Assembly: GCF_013155375.1 (NCBI RefSeq)
Contig: NZ_JABJQY010000004.1
Span: 248,001 to 312,000 of the forward strand
DNA length: 64,000 nt
Direction of reading: 5' to 3'
Source: Nocardioides sp. zg-1308
GTDB lineage: Bacteria > Actinomycetota > Actinomycetes > Propionibacteriales > Nocardioidaceae
The translations under genes were made by a program, and so were the position numbers. Positions 1 to 7,511 of this stretch are shown here, in pieces; position 1 is the first letter of the stretch, and every line of letters begins with the position of its first letter. Below the pieces are notes generated by a model. That model was not told where the DNA came from. It worked only from the letters and a program-made list of their open reading frames with translations, and did no database searches.

Positions 1-1
1 C

Positions 2-208
2 TGCGGCGCGGAGGCACTGAGCACGGCGGGCATCCTCCCCGAGGAGAAGGTCGAGAAGCCGGCTCGTACGCACTGGGACATGCTGCTGGAGCGGCGTTCG
101 GAGAAGGAGCTCGAGGACATCCTCAAGGAGCGCCTGGAGCTGCTGCGCGGCGGCGAGATCGGTCCCGCGCACCTGCACCGCGCGAACAAGAAGAAGCGCG
201 TCTCCTGA
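2..208 (+). CDS. rbpA: RNA polymerase-binding protein RbpA (C-terminal part)
   Basis: The last 68 residues of RbpA; the start lies before the window. RbpA binds the RNA polymerase beta subunit and group I/II sigma factors and stabilises the open complex in actinobacteria. The visible part begins just inside the core domain (C-G-A-E-A) and holds the basic linker and the sigma-interacting helix region, with the family signature RTHWDMLLERRS followed by a charged helix (ELEDILKERLELLRGG). The end is a short lysine/arginine tail. It converges on fxsA with only 20 bp between stop codons. Recognition rests on the signature, which is very characteristic. Confidence 0.93.
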   Translation, partial: CGAEALSTAGILPEEKVEKPARTHWDMLLERRSEKELEDILKERLELLRGGEIGPAHLHRANKKKRVS

Positions 209-228
209 CGCTCTGAGCGCGACTCGAC

Positions 229-774
229 TCAGTCGACCACGTCGCCCTGGACGACCGGGCCCTCGGGCCCGGGTCCGGGGCGTCGTGCGTTTCCAGGGCC
301 GAACCCGGCCCCGAACCCTGGCCCCACCCCCGGCGCGAAGGGCGCCACGACCAGGCGGCGCTCCACGACCGAGGTCAGCAGGCGACGCGCGACCGGTCGG
401 GTGAAGGGCAGGATGAGCAGGATCCCGAGCAGGTCGAGCAGGAACCCGGGGCTGAGCATGAGGGTGCCGCCGATGAGGATCAGCGCCCCGTCGGCGAGCT
501 CGCGGGCGGGCATCCGGCCACCCTGGAGGGCCTCGCGCAGGGCGCGCCACGCGCGTCCGCCCTCTCGCTTGATGAGCCAGGCGCCGACGAGGCTGTCGAG
601 CACCAGGAGCGCGATGGTCCACCACGGCCCGACCAGCTGGCCGACCTGGAGGATCGCCCAGATCTCGGCCAGCGGCACCACCACGAAGGCGACGGCCAGC
701 AGCGGGCGCAGCCACGCCCGCCGACGGCGCTGCGGCGGTCGCGAGGCGCCGCGGGGCGCCCTCGACTGGGTCAT
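229..774 (-). CDS. fxsA: FxsA family membrane protein
   Basis: 181-residue membrane protein of the FxsA family, named for the E. coli protein linked to exclusion of phage T7; its cellular role in actinobacteria is unknown. A basic N-terminus (residues 1-22) precedes hydrophobic segments at about 23-43 and 48-67, an amphipathic stretch with the family-type KREGGRAWRALREALQGGRMP, and a third hydrophobic region at about 95-125. The C-terminal 40 residues are low-complexity Gly/Pro. The ATG overlaps the stop of ppm1 (ATGA), so the two are probably translationally coupled as the last genes of an lnt-ppm1-fxsA operon. Confidence 0.88.
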   Translation of the reverse strand: MTQSRAPRGASRPPQRRRRAWLRPLLAVAFVVVPLAEIWAILQVGQLVGPWWTIALLVLDSLVGAWLIKREGGRAWRALREALQGGRMPARELADGALILIGGTLMLSPGFLLDLLGILLILPFTRPVARRLLTSVVERRLVVAPFAPGVGPGFGAGFGPGNARRPGPGPEGPVVQGDVVD

Positions 775-1523
775 GCCTGCACCTTGTGGCGCGTGAGCCG
801 GGCACGTCGCTCGGACAGCCCCCAGCTGGTGATCTTGCGCAGCGACTCGCTCGCGACCTGGCCGCTCATCTTGGAGTCGCCCCGCTCGCGCTCGACGAAG
901 TCGATCGGCACCTCGACGAGGCGCAGGCCGCGGCTCACCGTGCGGTAGGCGAGATCGGTCTGGAACACGTACCCAGTAGACCGCACCGATCCAAGGTCGA
1001 TCGCCTCGAGCGTGCTCCGGCGGAACAGCCGGTAGCCGGCGGTGGCGTCCTTGACCCGCATCCCGAGCAGCAGCCGGACGTAGAGGTTGCCCCCGCGCGA
1101 GAGCAGCAGGCGCTGCAGCGGCCAGTTGACCACCGAGCCGCCGGGGACGTAGCGCGAGCCGATGACGAGGTCGGCGGTGCGCAGGGCGTCGAGGAGGCGC
1201 TGGAGCTGCTCGGGCTGGTGGGAGCCGTCGGCGTCCATCTCCCCGATGACGTCGTAGCCGGCCCTCAGCGCGACGTCGAAGCCGTGGAGGTAGGCCGCAC
1301 CCAGGCCCGCCTTCTCCGTGCGGTGCACCACCGAGACCGCCTCGTCCTCGGCGGCCAGGCGGTCGGCGATCGCCCCGGTGCCGTCGGGGCTGTTGTCGTC
1401 GACGACCATCACGTCGACCCCCGGCTGCGCCGTGCGGAGCCGGCCCACGATCCACTCGAGGTTCTCGGACTCGTTGTAGGTGGGGACGACCATCACGCAC
1501 CGCCCGAGACCTTCGACTCCCAC
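771..1523 (-). CDS. ppm1: Polyprenol-phosphate mannose synthase (Ppm1 catalytic domain)
   Basis: 250-residue family 2 glycosyltransferase that transfers mannose from GDP-mannose to polyprenyl phosphate, giving the donor for periplasmic mannosylation of lipoglycans and proteins. It shows the dolichol-phosphate mannosyltransferase pattern: VVPTYNESENL near residue 12, VVDDNSPDGTG near 40, EMDADGSHQPEQL (DxD metal site) near 95, and a C-terminal FVERERGDSKMSG. In M. tuberculosis this domain is fused to the lipoprotein acyltransferase; here it is a separate gene 6 bp downstream of lnt. The start is GTG at 1523; a GTG-ATG pair nine codons later is a weaker alternative. Confidence 0.93.
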   Translation of the reverse strand: MGVEGLGRCVMVVPTYNESENLEWIVGRLRTAQPGVDVMVVDDNSPDGTGAIADRLAAEDEAVSVVHRTEKAGLGAAYLHGFDVALRAGYDVIGEMDADGSHQPEQLQRLLDALRTADLVIGSRYVPGGSVVNWPLQRLLLSRGGNLYVRLLLGMRVKDATAGYRLFRRSTLEAIDLGSVRSTGYVFQTDLAYRTVSRGLRLVEVPIDFVERERGDSKMSGQVASESLRKITSWGLSERRARLTRHKVQA

Positions 1524-1529
1524 GTGCAG

Positions 1530-3059
1530 CTACCTCGCTCCTACGGCTTCGGGGACGGGGCGGTCGCCACGTCGGCGACGACGATAGGTGACGAGCACCG
1601 CCAGCGTGTGGCAGACGAGGAACACGAGGGCGAGCCGAGCGGGCCAGACACCCATGCGCACGGCCGGGGTGAGCGTCGAGCTGAGCCCGACGGTCTCGAC
1701 GAGGACCTCCTGGCCGCGCGCCGGCACGGACGCGACGACGGTGCCGTCGGGGCGTACGACGCCGGAGATGCCGTTGATCGCCGCCACCACCACCCATCGG
1801 CCGGTCTCCTGGGCGCGCAGCCGGCTGATCTCGAACTGCTGCGCGAGCTGGTCGGTGCGGCTGAACATCGCGTTGCTGGTCTGCACCGTCACGAGCTCGG
1901 CGCCGCTGGCGACCTGCCCGGCGATCCCCTCGTCGTAGGCCACGTCGAAGCAGATCGCGTCGGCCACCAGTACGTCGGCGACCCGCAGCGGCTCGAGGCT
2001 GGTGCCGCGCACCATGTCGCGGGGCACCTCGGTCAGCCGACCGTAGGTGGAGGGCATCCAGCTGCTGCCGCGGAAGGGGATGTACTCCCCGTAGGGCACC
2101 GGGTGCCGCTTGGTGTAGCGGTCGCCGCCGCCGAGGCCGGGGTGGTAGACGATCCCCTGGTTGAGGACCTGGCCGTCGTCGAGCGGGTCGCTGTTGGTCC
2201 CGCCCACGATGATCGGCACGTCGATCGCGTCGGACGCCGCGACGATGCCCGCGTTGATCCCGGGGTCGAGGAAGGGGTCGACGGCGGTCGAGTTCTCCGG
2301 CCACACCACGAAGTCGGGTGCCTCCTGCTCCCCCGCCGCCACCGCGTCCGCGAGCTCGCGGGTGAGCCGGACGTGGTCGGCGGTGACCTCGCGGTGGACC
2401 GCCGGCACGTTGAGCCCCGTGCCGGGCACGTCACCCTGCACGGCGGCCACCGTGGTGGTGCCGGTCTCCTCGACGGGGTAGGGCACGAGGGCCGGGGCCA
2501 ACGTCACGGCGACGAGCCCGGCCACGGCGACGTACGCGGCCCGCGACGGCGCACGCAGCTGCAGCAGCACCCACGCCAGGGTCGTGCCGGTCAGCGCGAC
2601 GAGGAGGCTGACCCCGGTCATCCCCAGCCACGGCAGGGCGTCGGCCCACGGCGTGCCGGCCGTGGCGTAGGCGAGTCGGCCGAACGGCATCCCGGAGAAG
2701 GGGAAGCCGCTGCGCCACGTCTCGATGCCCACCCACCACAGCGCCGCCCAGACCGGCCAGGCCCGCAGGCGCATGCTCCACGAGAGGCCGATGCCCAGCG
2801 GGACGAAGAAGGCAGCCTCCATCGCGCACATGGCGATCCAGGCGTCGGTGCCGACCGCGCGCATCCACTCCATCACCGCGTAGGTGAACGTGATGCCGAA
2901 CAGCAGGCTCGGGATCCACGCCCGTCCGGGCCCCAGGCCGCGGACGGAGAAGACGAGTGCCGCGATGCCGACGGGCATCAGCCACGCCCAGCCGACCGGC
3001 TCGAAGGCCGCCGCCAGCACGAGTCCGCCGGCGAGGGCGAGGAGGCAGCGCAGCGGCAC
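1530..3059 (-). CDS. lnt: Apolipoprotein N-acyltransferase
   Basis: 509-residue membrane enzyme that adds the third acyl chain to the N-terminal cysteine of lipoproteins. The first ~190 residues form about six membrane segments; residues ~200-450 are a nitrilase-like (CN-hydrolase) domain on the outer face. The catalytic triad is visible as E255 (VVWPENST), K317 (RYTKRHP) and C370 (DAICFDV). The start is GTG at 3059. No Shine-Dalgarno is seen, but a TACGGT hexamer lies 6 nt upstream, which fits leaderless transcription. It leads the lnt-ppm1-fxsA operon, so the lnt-ppm pair that is one fused protein in M. tuberculosis is split here. Confidence 0.93.
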   Translation of the reverse strand: MPLRCLLALAGGLVLAAAFEPVGWAWLMPVGIAALVFSVRGLGPGRAWIPSLLFGITFTYAVMEWMRAVGTDAWIAMCAMEAAFFVPLGIGLSWSMRLRAWPVWAALWWVGIETWRSGFPFSGMPFGRLAYATAGTPWADALPWLGMTGVSLLVALTGTTLAWVLLQLRAPSRAAYVAVAGLVAVTLAPALVPYPVEETGTTTVAAVQGDVPGTGLNVPAVHREVTADHVRLTRELADAVAAGEQEAPDFVVWPENSTAVDPFLDPGINAGIVAASDAIDVPIIVGGTNSDPLDDGQVLNQGIVYHPGLGGGDRYTKRHPVPYGEYIPFRGSSWMPSTYGRLTEVPRDMVRGTSLEPLRVADVLVADAICFDVAYDEGIAGQVASGAELVTVQTSNAMFSRTDQLAQQFEISRLRAQETGRWVVVAAINGISGVVRPDGTVVASVPARGQEVLVETVGLSSTLTPAVRMGVWPARLALVFLVCHTLAVLVTYRRRRRGDRPVPEAVGAR

Positions 3060-3065
3060 GCTGGA

Positions 3066-3071
3066 ACCGTA
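3066..3071 (-). promoter_or_regulatory. Predicted -10 of leaderless lnt promoter
   Basis: TACGGT on the minus strand, 6 nt before the GTG of lnt. It matches the actinobacterial TANNNT -10 and sits where a leaderless transcript would begin at the start codon. Confidence 0.5.
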
Positions 3072-3420
3072 GCCGACGGGTGCACGCCTGCAGGGTGCGG
3101 GAGGAACGCAGGGACTTCGGACCGACGCACGACCGCCTGGCTGACGATCGCGCGAAGTTGTCTACGGCCCCGTGGTTCCTCCCGCATCCGGCCCCCGCGG
3201 GGCACTCCCGGCAGGACGCCGGACGACGGGCATCGCTGGCTTCGCGAACCCCACGTCTGACCTCCCGGTGCCGAAGGTGCCACCCACGAGCTGCACAGGC
3301 GGACCCGGGAACAATCCCTTTCCTCGCCGGGAGTGTCAACACGGCCCTGACCTGCGCGTATGCGCGAAACCGCAGGTCACAGAGCCGACCCTGGTTGAGA
3401 ACTTCCCCAACGAATCTGCC
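3072..3420. other. Intergenic region between lnt and kal, no gene seen
   Basis: About 350 bp between the lnt promoter and the terminator hairpin. No convincing gene on either strand. The only structure noticed is an 8-bp inverted repeat (GACCTGCG at 3349-3356, CGCAGGTC at 3371-3378) with a 14-nt loop, which may be chance or a weak hairpin. Confidence 0.5.
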
Positions 3421-3458
3421 CCGGCACCGGCGTGTCGTCGTGGACACGCCGGTGCCGG
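3421..3458 (-). terminator. Strong hairpin terminator after kal
   Basis: A perfect 16-bp inverted repeat: CCGGCACCGGCGTGTC at 3421-3436, a 6-nt loop, then its exact complement at 3443-3458. It starts 6 bp after the kal stop codon in the direction of transcription. There is no T-run, as is common for actinobacterial terminators. It should end the kdd-kamD-kamE-kal transcript. Confidence 0.8.
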
Positions 3459-3464
3459 TGGTGC

Positions 3465-3866
3465 CTAGTGCGCGGCGGGGGGTACGACGACCGTGCCGGT
3501 CGCCGTGGTGGCCACCAGCGGCGGGTCGAGGACCTCCGCCGCGCCCGGCGCGTCGGGGGTCGCGGCACCGCGCCCGACGACGTGCACCGCGAAGTCCATC
3601 ACCCGGCTGCGGGTGCCCTCGCGCACGAGCGTGGCGGTGATCTCCAGGAGGTCACCGGCGCGCACCGGAGCCGTGAACTGCACGTCGGAGTAGGACGCGA
3701 AGAGCCCCTCGTCGCCGTCCAGCACGATGCACATCTCGGTCGCGACGTCGCCGAAGAGGCCGAGACTGTAGGCCCCGTCCACCAGGTTGCCCGCGTAGTG
3801 GGCGTGGGAGTAGGGGACGTAGCGGCGGTGGGTGACGACCGTGCCGACCCTCGTGTCGTCGCTCAT
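3465..3866 (-). CDS. kal: 3-aminobutyryl-CoA ammonia-lyase
   Basis: 133-residue hotdog-fold protein assigned as Kal, which removes ammonia from L-3-aminobutyryl-CoA to give crotonyl-CoA in lysine fermentation. The N-terminal half has a family-like pattern (HRRYVPYSHAHYAGNLVDGAYSLGLFGDVATE), and its position directly behind kamE supports the call. It is the last gene of the kdd-kamD-kamE-kal operon and its ATG overlaps the kamE stop (ATGA). A strong hairpin follows. Without the context it could only be called a hotdog thioesterase/dehydratase-like protein. Confidence 0.85.
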   Translation of the reverse strand: MSDDTRVGTVVTHRRYVPYSHAHYAGNLVDGAYSLGLFGDVATEMCIVLDGDEGLFASYSDVQFTAPVRAGDLLEITATLVREGTRSRVMDFAVHVVGRGAATPDAPGAAEVLDPPLVATTATGTVVVPPAAH

Positions 3867-4633
3867 GAGGCCTTCTCCTGGGTGCTGGGGCTGCTGCCGG
3901 GGGTGCGGGGGGTGGTGAGCCGGTGGACGATGAACGACGCGACCTCGCCGGGCGTCGTACCCCGGGTGAAGACACGGTCGACGCCGAGCTCCTCGGCCAT
4001 CGTCTCGTCGAAGCGCGGCCCGCCGACGACGAGCAGTGGCCGCCTGGCCGCGGGGTAGGCCTCGCGGAAGGCCGCCGACATCTCACGGGTGTTGAGCAGG
4101 TGGGCGTCGCGCTGGGTGACGACCTGCGAGACGAGCACCGCGTCGGCCCGCTCCTCGCGCGCCGCCTCCACGAGCTGGGGCACGGAGACCTGGGCGCCGA
4201 GGTTGACCACCTTGAGCTCGCGGTAGTACTCCAGGCCCTTCTCCCCCGCGAACCCCTTGATGTTGAGGATCGCGTCGATGCCGACGGTGTGCGCGTCGGT
4301 GCCGATGCAGCCGCCCACCACGACCAGGCGGCGGCGCAGCGCCCGCTTGATCGCCGCGTTGGCCTCCTTGGGGGTCAGCAGGGGGTAGTCGCGCTCGACG
4401 ACCTCCACGGTGCTGGGGTCGACGAGGTGGTTGACCCGCCCGTAGACGACGAAGAAGGTGAAGCCCTCCCCCATCGGCTTGGCGTGCACGACCAGCGCGG
4501 GGTCCATGCCCATCTTGTTGGCGAGCTGCACGGCGGCACCCTCGGCCACCTTGGAGTGCGCGATGGGCAGGGTGAACGACATCTGCACCATGCCGTCGCC
4601 GGTGGTGTCGCCGTAGGGCCTGATGAGGCTCAT
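3863..4633 (-). CDS. kamE: Lysine 5,6-aminomutase beta subunit
   Basis: 256-residue cobalamin- and PLP-binding subunit of (beta-)lysine 5,6-aminomutase, which with KamD moves the terminal amino group of L-beta-lysine to C5, giving 3,5-diaminohexanoate. The base-off B12 motif DAHTVG contains H115. K126 (NIKG), 11 residues later, matches the spacing of the Schiff-base lysine known in the clostridial enzyme (H133/K144). A Rossmann-like B12 domain follows (VLVSQVVTQRD, LLVVGGPRFD). Its ATG overlaps the kamD stop by 4 nt, so equal expression of the two subunits is likely. Confidence 0.94.
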   Translation of the reverse strand: MSLIRPYGDTTGDGMVQMSFTLPIAHSKVAEGAAVQLANKMGMDPALVVHAKPMGEGFTFFVVYGRVNHLVDPSTVEVVERDYPLLTPKEANAAIKRALRRRLVVVGGCIGTDAHTVGIDAILNIKGFAGEKGLEYYRELKVVNLGAQVSVPQLVEAAREERADAVLVSQVVTQRDAHLLNTREMSAAFREAYPAARRPLLVVGGPRFDETMAEELGVDRVFTRGTTPGEVASFIVHRLTTPRTPGSSPSTQEKAS

Positions 4634-6258
4634 CGCTTGTCTCCGGTTCCAGTGGAGGCGCCCTCGGCGCCGTCTCGAAGGGCGAGGATCTCGGTGGCCG
4701 GGTTGTAGTAGCCGTCGGCCTTGCGGGCGACGCCCTCGAGGCCCTTGCCCTTGTCGGCGGGCCGCTTCATCAGTCCGAAGGTGCCGTCGGCGATCGCCGA
4801 CAGCAGCGGCGGCTCGCCGGGGACGCTGCGGTCGGCCTTGATCTCCTCGAGCAGCCCGACGGCGTCGCCGAGCACCTCGCGGGCGCGCCGGGCGATGAAG
4901 CCGTCGGGCGCCGGGTGGAAGTCCTCGTGCAGGTTGCCGGCGGCGTTCATGACGTAGCGGACGTTCTGCAGGGCCAGGTCGCGGTCGGAGATCCACGGCG
5001 TCACGACCGCCTCCGTCATCATCCCGACGAGCAGGATCCCCTGGCCGGTCAGCGCGCCGACGAGGTTGAAGAAGCCGTCGAGGAGGTAGCCCTTGAAGAC
5101 GTCGCCGGTCATGTGCCGGGTGGGCGGCATCCACTTGAGCGGCGCGTCGGGGAACAGCTCGCGCGCGAGCATGGCGTGCGCCAGCTCGAGGCGGAAGGAG
5201 TCCGGCACCTCGGGGTCGATCTCGAACGCGTGGCCGAGGCCGAGCTGCCAGTCCTCGAGCCCGGCCTCCTTGGCGAAGTACTCGTTGAGCAGCTGGCTGG
5301 TCGTCACCGTGTGCGCCGCCTCGACCGCGTCGGCGGTGGTGAGGTAGTTGTCCTCGCCGGTGTTGATGATGATCCCCGCGCGGGCGTGGATCTGGCGGCT
5401 GAAGCGCTGGTCGACGAAGGTGCGCACCGGGTTGATGTCGCGGAAGAGGATGCCGTACATCGAGTCGTTGAGCATCATGTCGAGCCGCTCGAGGCCCGCC
5501 AGCGTCGCGATCTCGGGCATGCACAGCCCCGAGGCGTAGTTGGTCAGCCGCACGTAGCGGCCCAGCTCGCGCGACGTCTCGTCGAGGGCGGCCCGCATCA
5601 GGCGGAAATTTTCCTGGGTGGCGTAGGTGCCGGCGAAGCCCTCGCGCGTCGCGCCCTCGGGGACGAAGTCGAGCAGGGACTGGCCGGTCGACCGGATCAC
5701 CGCGATGACGTCGGCGCCCTCGCGGGCGGCTGCCTGCGCCTGCGGGATGTCCTCGTAGATGTCACCGGTGGCGACGATGAGGTAGATCCACGGCTTGCTC
5801 GGGGCGTCGCCGACCTTGGCGACCATCCTCTCGCGCGCGACCCGCTGCCGGTCGATCTGCTTGATGCCGGCGGCGACGGCGCGTCGCGAGGCGGCCCGGG
5901 CGCGGGTAGCGTCGCGGCCCTCGGGGAGCCGGAACGTGACCGACCCGGCCGCCGCCTTCTGCGCCAGCGTGAGCAGGTCGTCGCCCTCGCCACGGAGCAG
6001 GGCGTCCCACACCGGGAGGCTGACGCCGTGCTCGAGGCCGGTGTCGGCGCGTACGACGTCGGCGAGCCGGTTGACCCACGGCGTGCCGTCGGGGTCGGCC
6101 CCGCCCAGACCGGCCAGGCGCAGCGTCGCCCGCTCCACCGACACGGTCGTGTGCTGCGTCGCGAGGTCGACGATCGGCTTGCCGACCTGGCGGGCGAGCG
6201 TGCGCGCGCGTCGTACGTCGGCGCGATCGATGCCCAGCCTGCTCGCAGTGCGTGCCAT
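4630..6258 (-). CDS. kamD: Lysine 5,6-aminomutase alpha subunit
   Basis: 542-residue TIM-barrel subunit of the adenosylcobalamin/PLP-dependent beta-lysine 5,6-aminomutase; it forms the active complex with KamE encoded immediately downstream. Full length for the family, with characteristic stretches such as YGILFRDINPVRTF, INTGEDNYLTTADAVE and LKWMPPTRHMTGD. The ATG at 6258 is preferred over a GTG one codon earlier, because GGAGG lies 5 nt before the ATG. It overlaps the kdd stop by one base (TGATG). No dedicated reactivase gene is seen next to it. Confidence 0.95.
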   Translation of the reverse strand: MARTASRLGIDRADVRRARTLARQVGKPIVDLATQHTTVSVERATLRLAGLGGADPDGTPWVNRLADVVRADTGLEHGVSLPVWDALLRGEGDDLLTLAQKAAAGSVTFRLPEGRDATRARAASRRAVAAGIKQIDRQRVARERMVAKVGDAPSKPWIYLIVATGDIYEDIPQAQAAAREGADVIAVIRSTGQSLLDFVPEGATREGFAGTYATQENFRLMRAALDETSRELGRYVRLTNYASGLCMPEIATLAGLERLDMMLNDSMYGILFRDINPVRTFVDQRFSRQIHARAGIIINTGEDNYLTTADAVEAAHTVTTSQLLNEYFAKEAGLEDWQLGLGHAFEIDPEVPDSFRLELAHAMLARELFPDAPLKWMPPTRHMTGDVFKGYLLDGFFNLVGALTGQGILLVGMMTEAVVTPWISDRDLALQNVRYVMNAAGNLHEDFHPAPDGFIARRAREVLGDAVGLLEEIKADRSVPGEPPLLSAIADGTFGLMKRPADKGKGLEGVARKADGYYNPATEILALRDGAEGASTGTGDKR

Positions 6259-7337
6259 CACAGCCTCCGCTCGAACAGGCCGCGCACGCCGGCGTCGGCA
6301 CGGAGCAGCTCCATGGCGTAGGCCGCGTGGCCCGGGACGTAGCCGTTGCCGATGAGCATCCGCACGTCTGCCGCGAGGCCCTCGGCGCCCAGCGCCGCGG
6401 CGCTGAAGCTGGTGGCCATCGAGAAGAAGATGACGGTGCCACCCTCGGCGGTGGCGAGGATCGCCCCGCCCTCGCAGCCGGGCACGTCGACGCAGACCAC
6501 GGTGACGTCCGCCGGACCGCCCGCGGCGGTGACCGCGTCGCGCAGGGCGATGGGGTCGCGCGCATCAGCGACGGCGACCGCGTCGGCCAGGCCGGCGCCG
6601 GCGAGCAGGTCGTGCTCCCCCTGGTGCGGGACGACACCGATCGTGCGTGCCGCGCCGGCGGCCCGGGCGGCGGAGAGGCTGAGGGACCCGGACTTGCCGG
6701 CGCCGCCGATCACGGCGACGGTCGGGGCCAGGCCGCGGGCGGCGTGCTCCTCGACGATGCGCGCGGTGAGGGCGGGGGCGCCGCAGACGTCCATGACGCT
6801 GAGGGACAGCGCCGGGTCGAGGTCGTCGGGGATGACGGCGGCGATCGAGCGACCGAACAGCACCGCGTAGCCGTCGCACGGGACCTGCTCGCTGCGTCCG
6901 TCCCAGCCGGCCAGCCCGTCCTCGATCACCAGCGGGGTCAGGGTGAGGCTGACGAGCGTCGCGACGCGGTCGCCGACGGCCAGGCCGAGCGGCGACTCGG
7001 GACCGACCTCCTCGACGGTGCCGACGAGCATGCCGCCGGAGCCGGTGACCGGGTTCTGCATCTTGCCGCGCGTGGCGACGATGTCGAGCACCTCGGCACG
7101 GACGGCGGCGCCGTCGGTCTCGCCGTACGTCGTGTGTGCGCGCTCGAGCTGCCGGAAGGACGCCGCGTCGAGGTTGAGCCGCTCGACGCGGACCCGGACC
7201 TCGTCGGGCCAGAGCTCGGCGCGGGTGTCGAGGCGCTCGGCCGCCTGCGGCAGCACGGCGCGGTCGTCGAGCACGCGGTGCAGGCCGGTCGGGTCACCGG
7301 TGCGGAGGTCCGTCTGGATGTCCGAGGGGGAGTTCAT
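6258..7337 (-). CDS. kdd: L-erythro-3,5-diaminohexanoate dehydrogenase
   Basis: 359-residue NAD(P)-dependent dehydrogenase of the Kdd family, which oxidatively deaminates 3,5-diaminohexanoate to 5-amino-3-oxohexanoate. It has a GroES-like N-terminal part typical of medium-chain dehydrogenases (GSGGMLVGTVEEVG, VGDRVATLVSLTLTPL) and a nucleotide-binding motif VAVIGGAGKSGSLSL near the middle. The ATG at 7337 is chosen because AGAAGG lies 9 nt upstream; an ATG three codons earlier abuts the same Shine-Dalgarno with no spacer. It is the first gene of the operon with kamD, kamE and kal and is divergent from kamA. Confidence 0.9.
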   Translation of the reverse strand: MNSPSDIQTDLRTGDPTGLHRVLDDRAVLPQAAERLDTRAELWPDEVRVRVERLNLDAASFRQLERAHTTYGETDGAAVRAEVLDIVATRGKMQNPVTGSGGMLVGTVEEVGPESPLGLAVGDRVATLVSLTLTPLVIEDGLAGWDGRSEQVPCDGYAVLFGRSIAAVIPDDLDPALSLSVMDVCGAPALTARIVEEHAARGLAPTVAVIGGAGKSGSLSLSAARAAGAARTIGVVPHQGEHDLLAGAGLADAVAVADARDPIALRDAVTAAGGPADVTVVCVDVPGCEGGAILATAEGGTVIFFSMATSFSAAALGAEGLAADVRMLIGNGYVPGHAAYAMELLRADAGVRGLFERRL

Positions 7338-7391
7338 GCAGGTCATCCTTCTAGGTTCACGCGCTTGTGCCGGAAATCTTGCGGCGCGGCA

Positions 7392-7422
7392 TTGGACTCA
7401 CCGCACGTTCTCCACGTACTCT
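7392..7422 (+). promoter_or_regulatory. Candidate kamA promoter
   Basis: TTGGAC at 7392-7397 and TACTCT at 7417-7422, separated by 19 nt, within the 174-bp divergent region between kdd and kamA. The spacing is slightly long. No clear matching promoter was recognised for kdd on the other strand, and no riboswitch was seen. Confidence 0.35.
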
Positions 7423-7511
7423 CCCAGATGTGTCGCCGCACACACAACCGGCGCGCCGTCAGGCCTGACCCCGGCCGGCACCCAGCACCGGGGCCACTGC
7501 AAGGAGACCTC

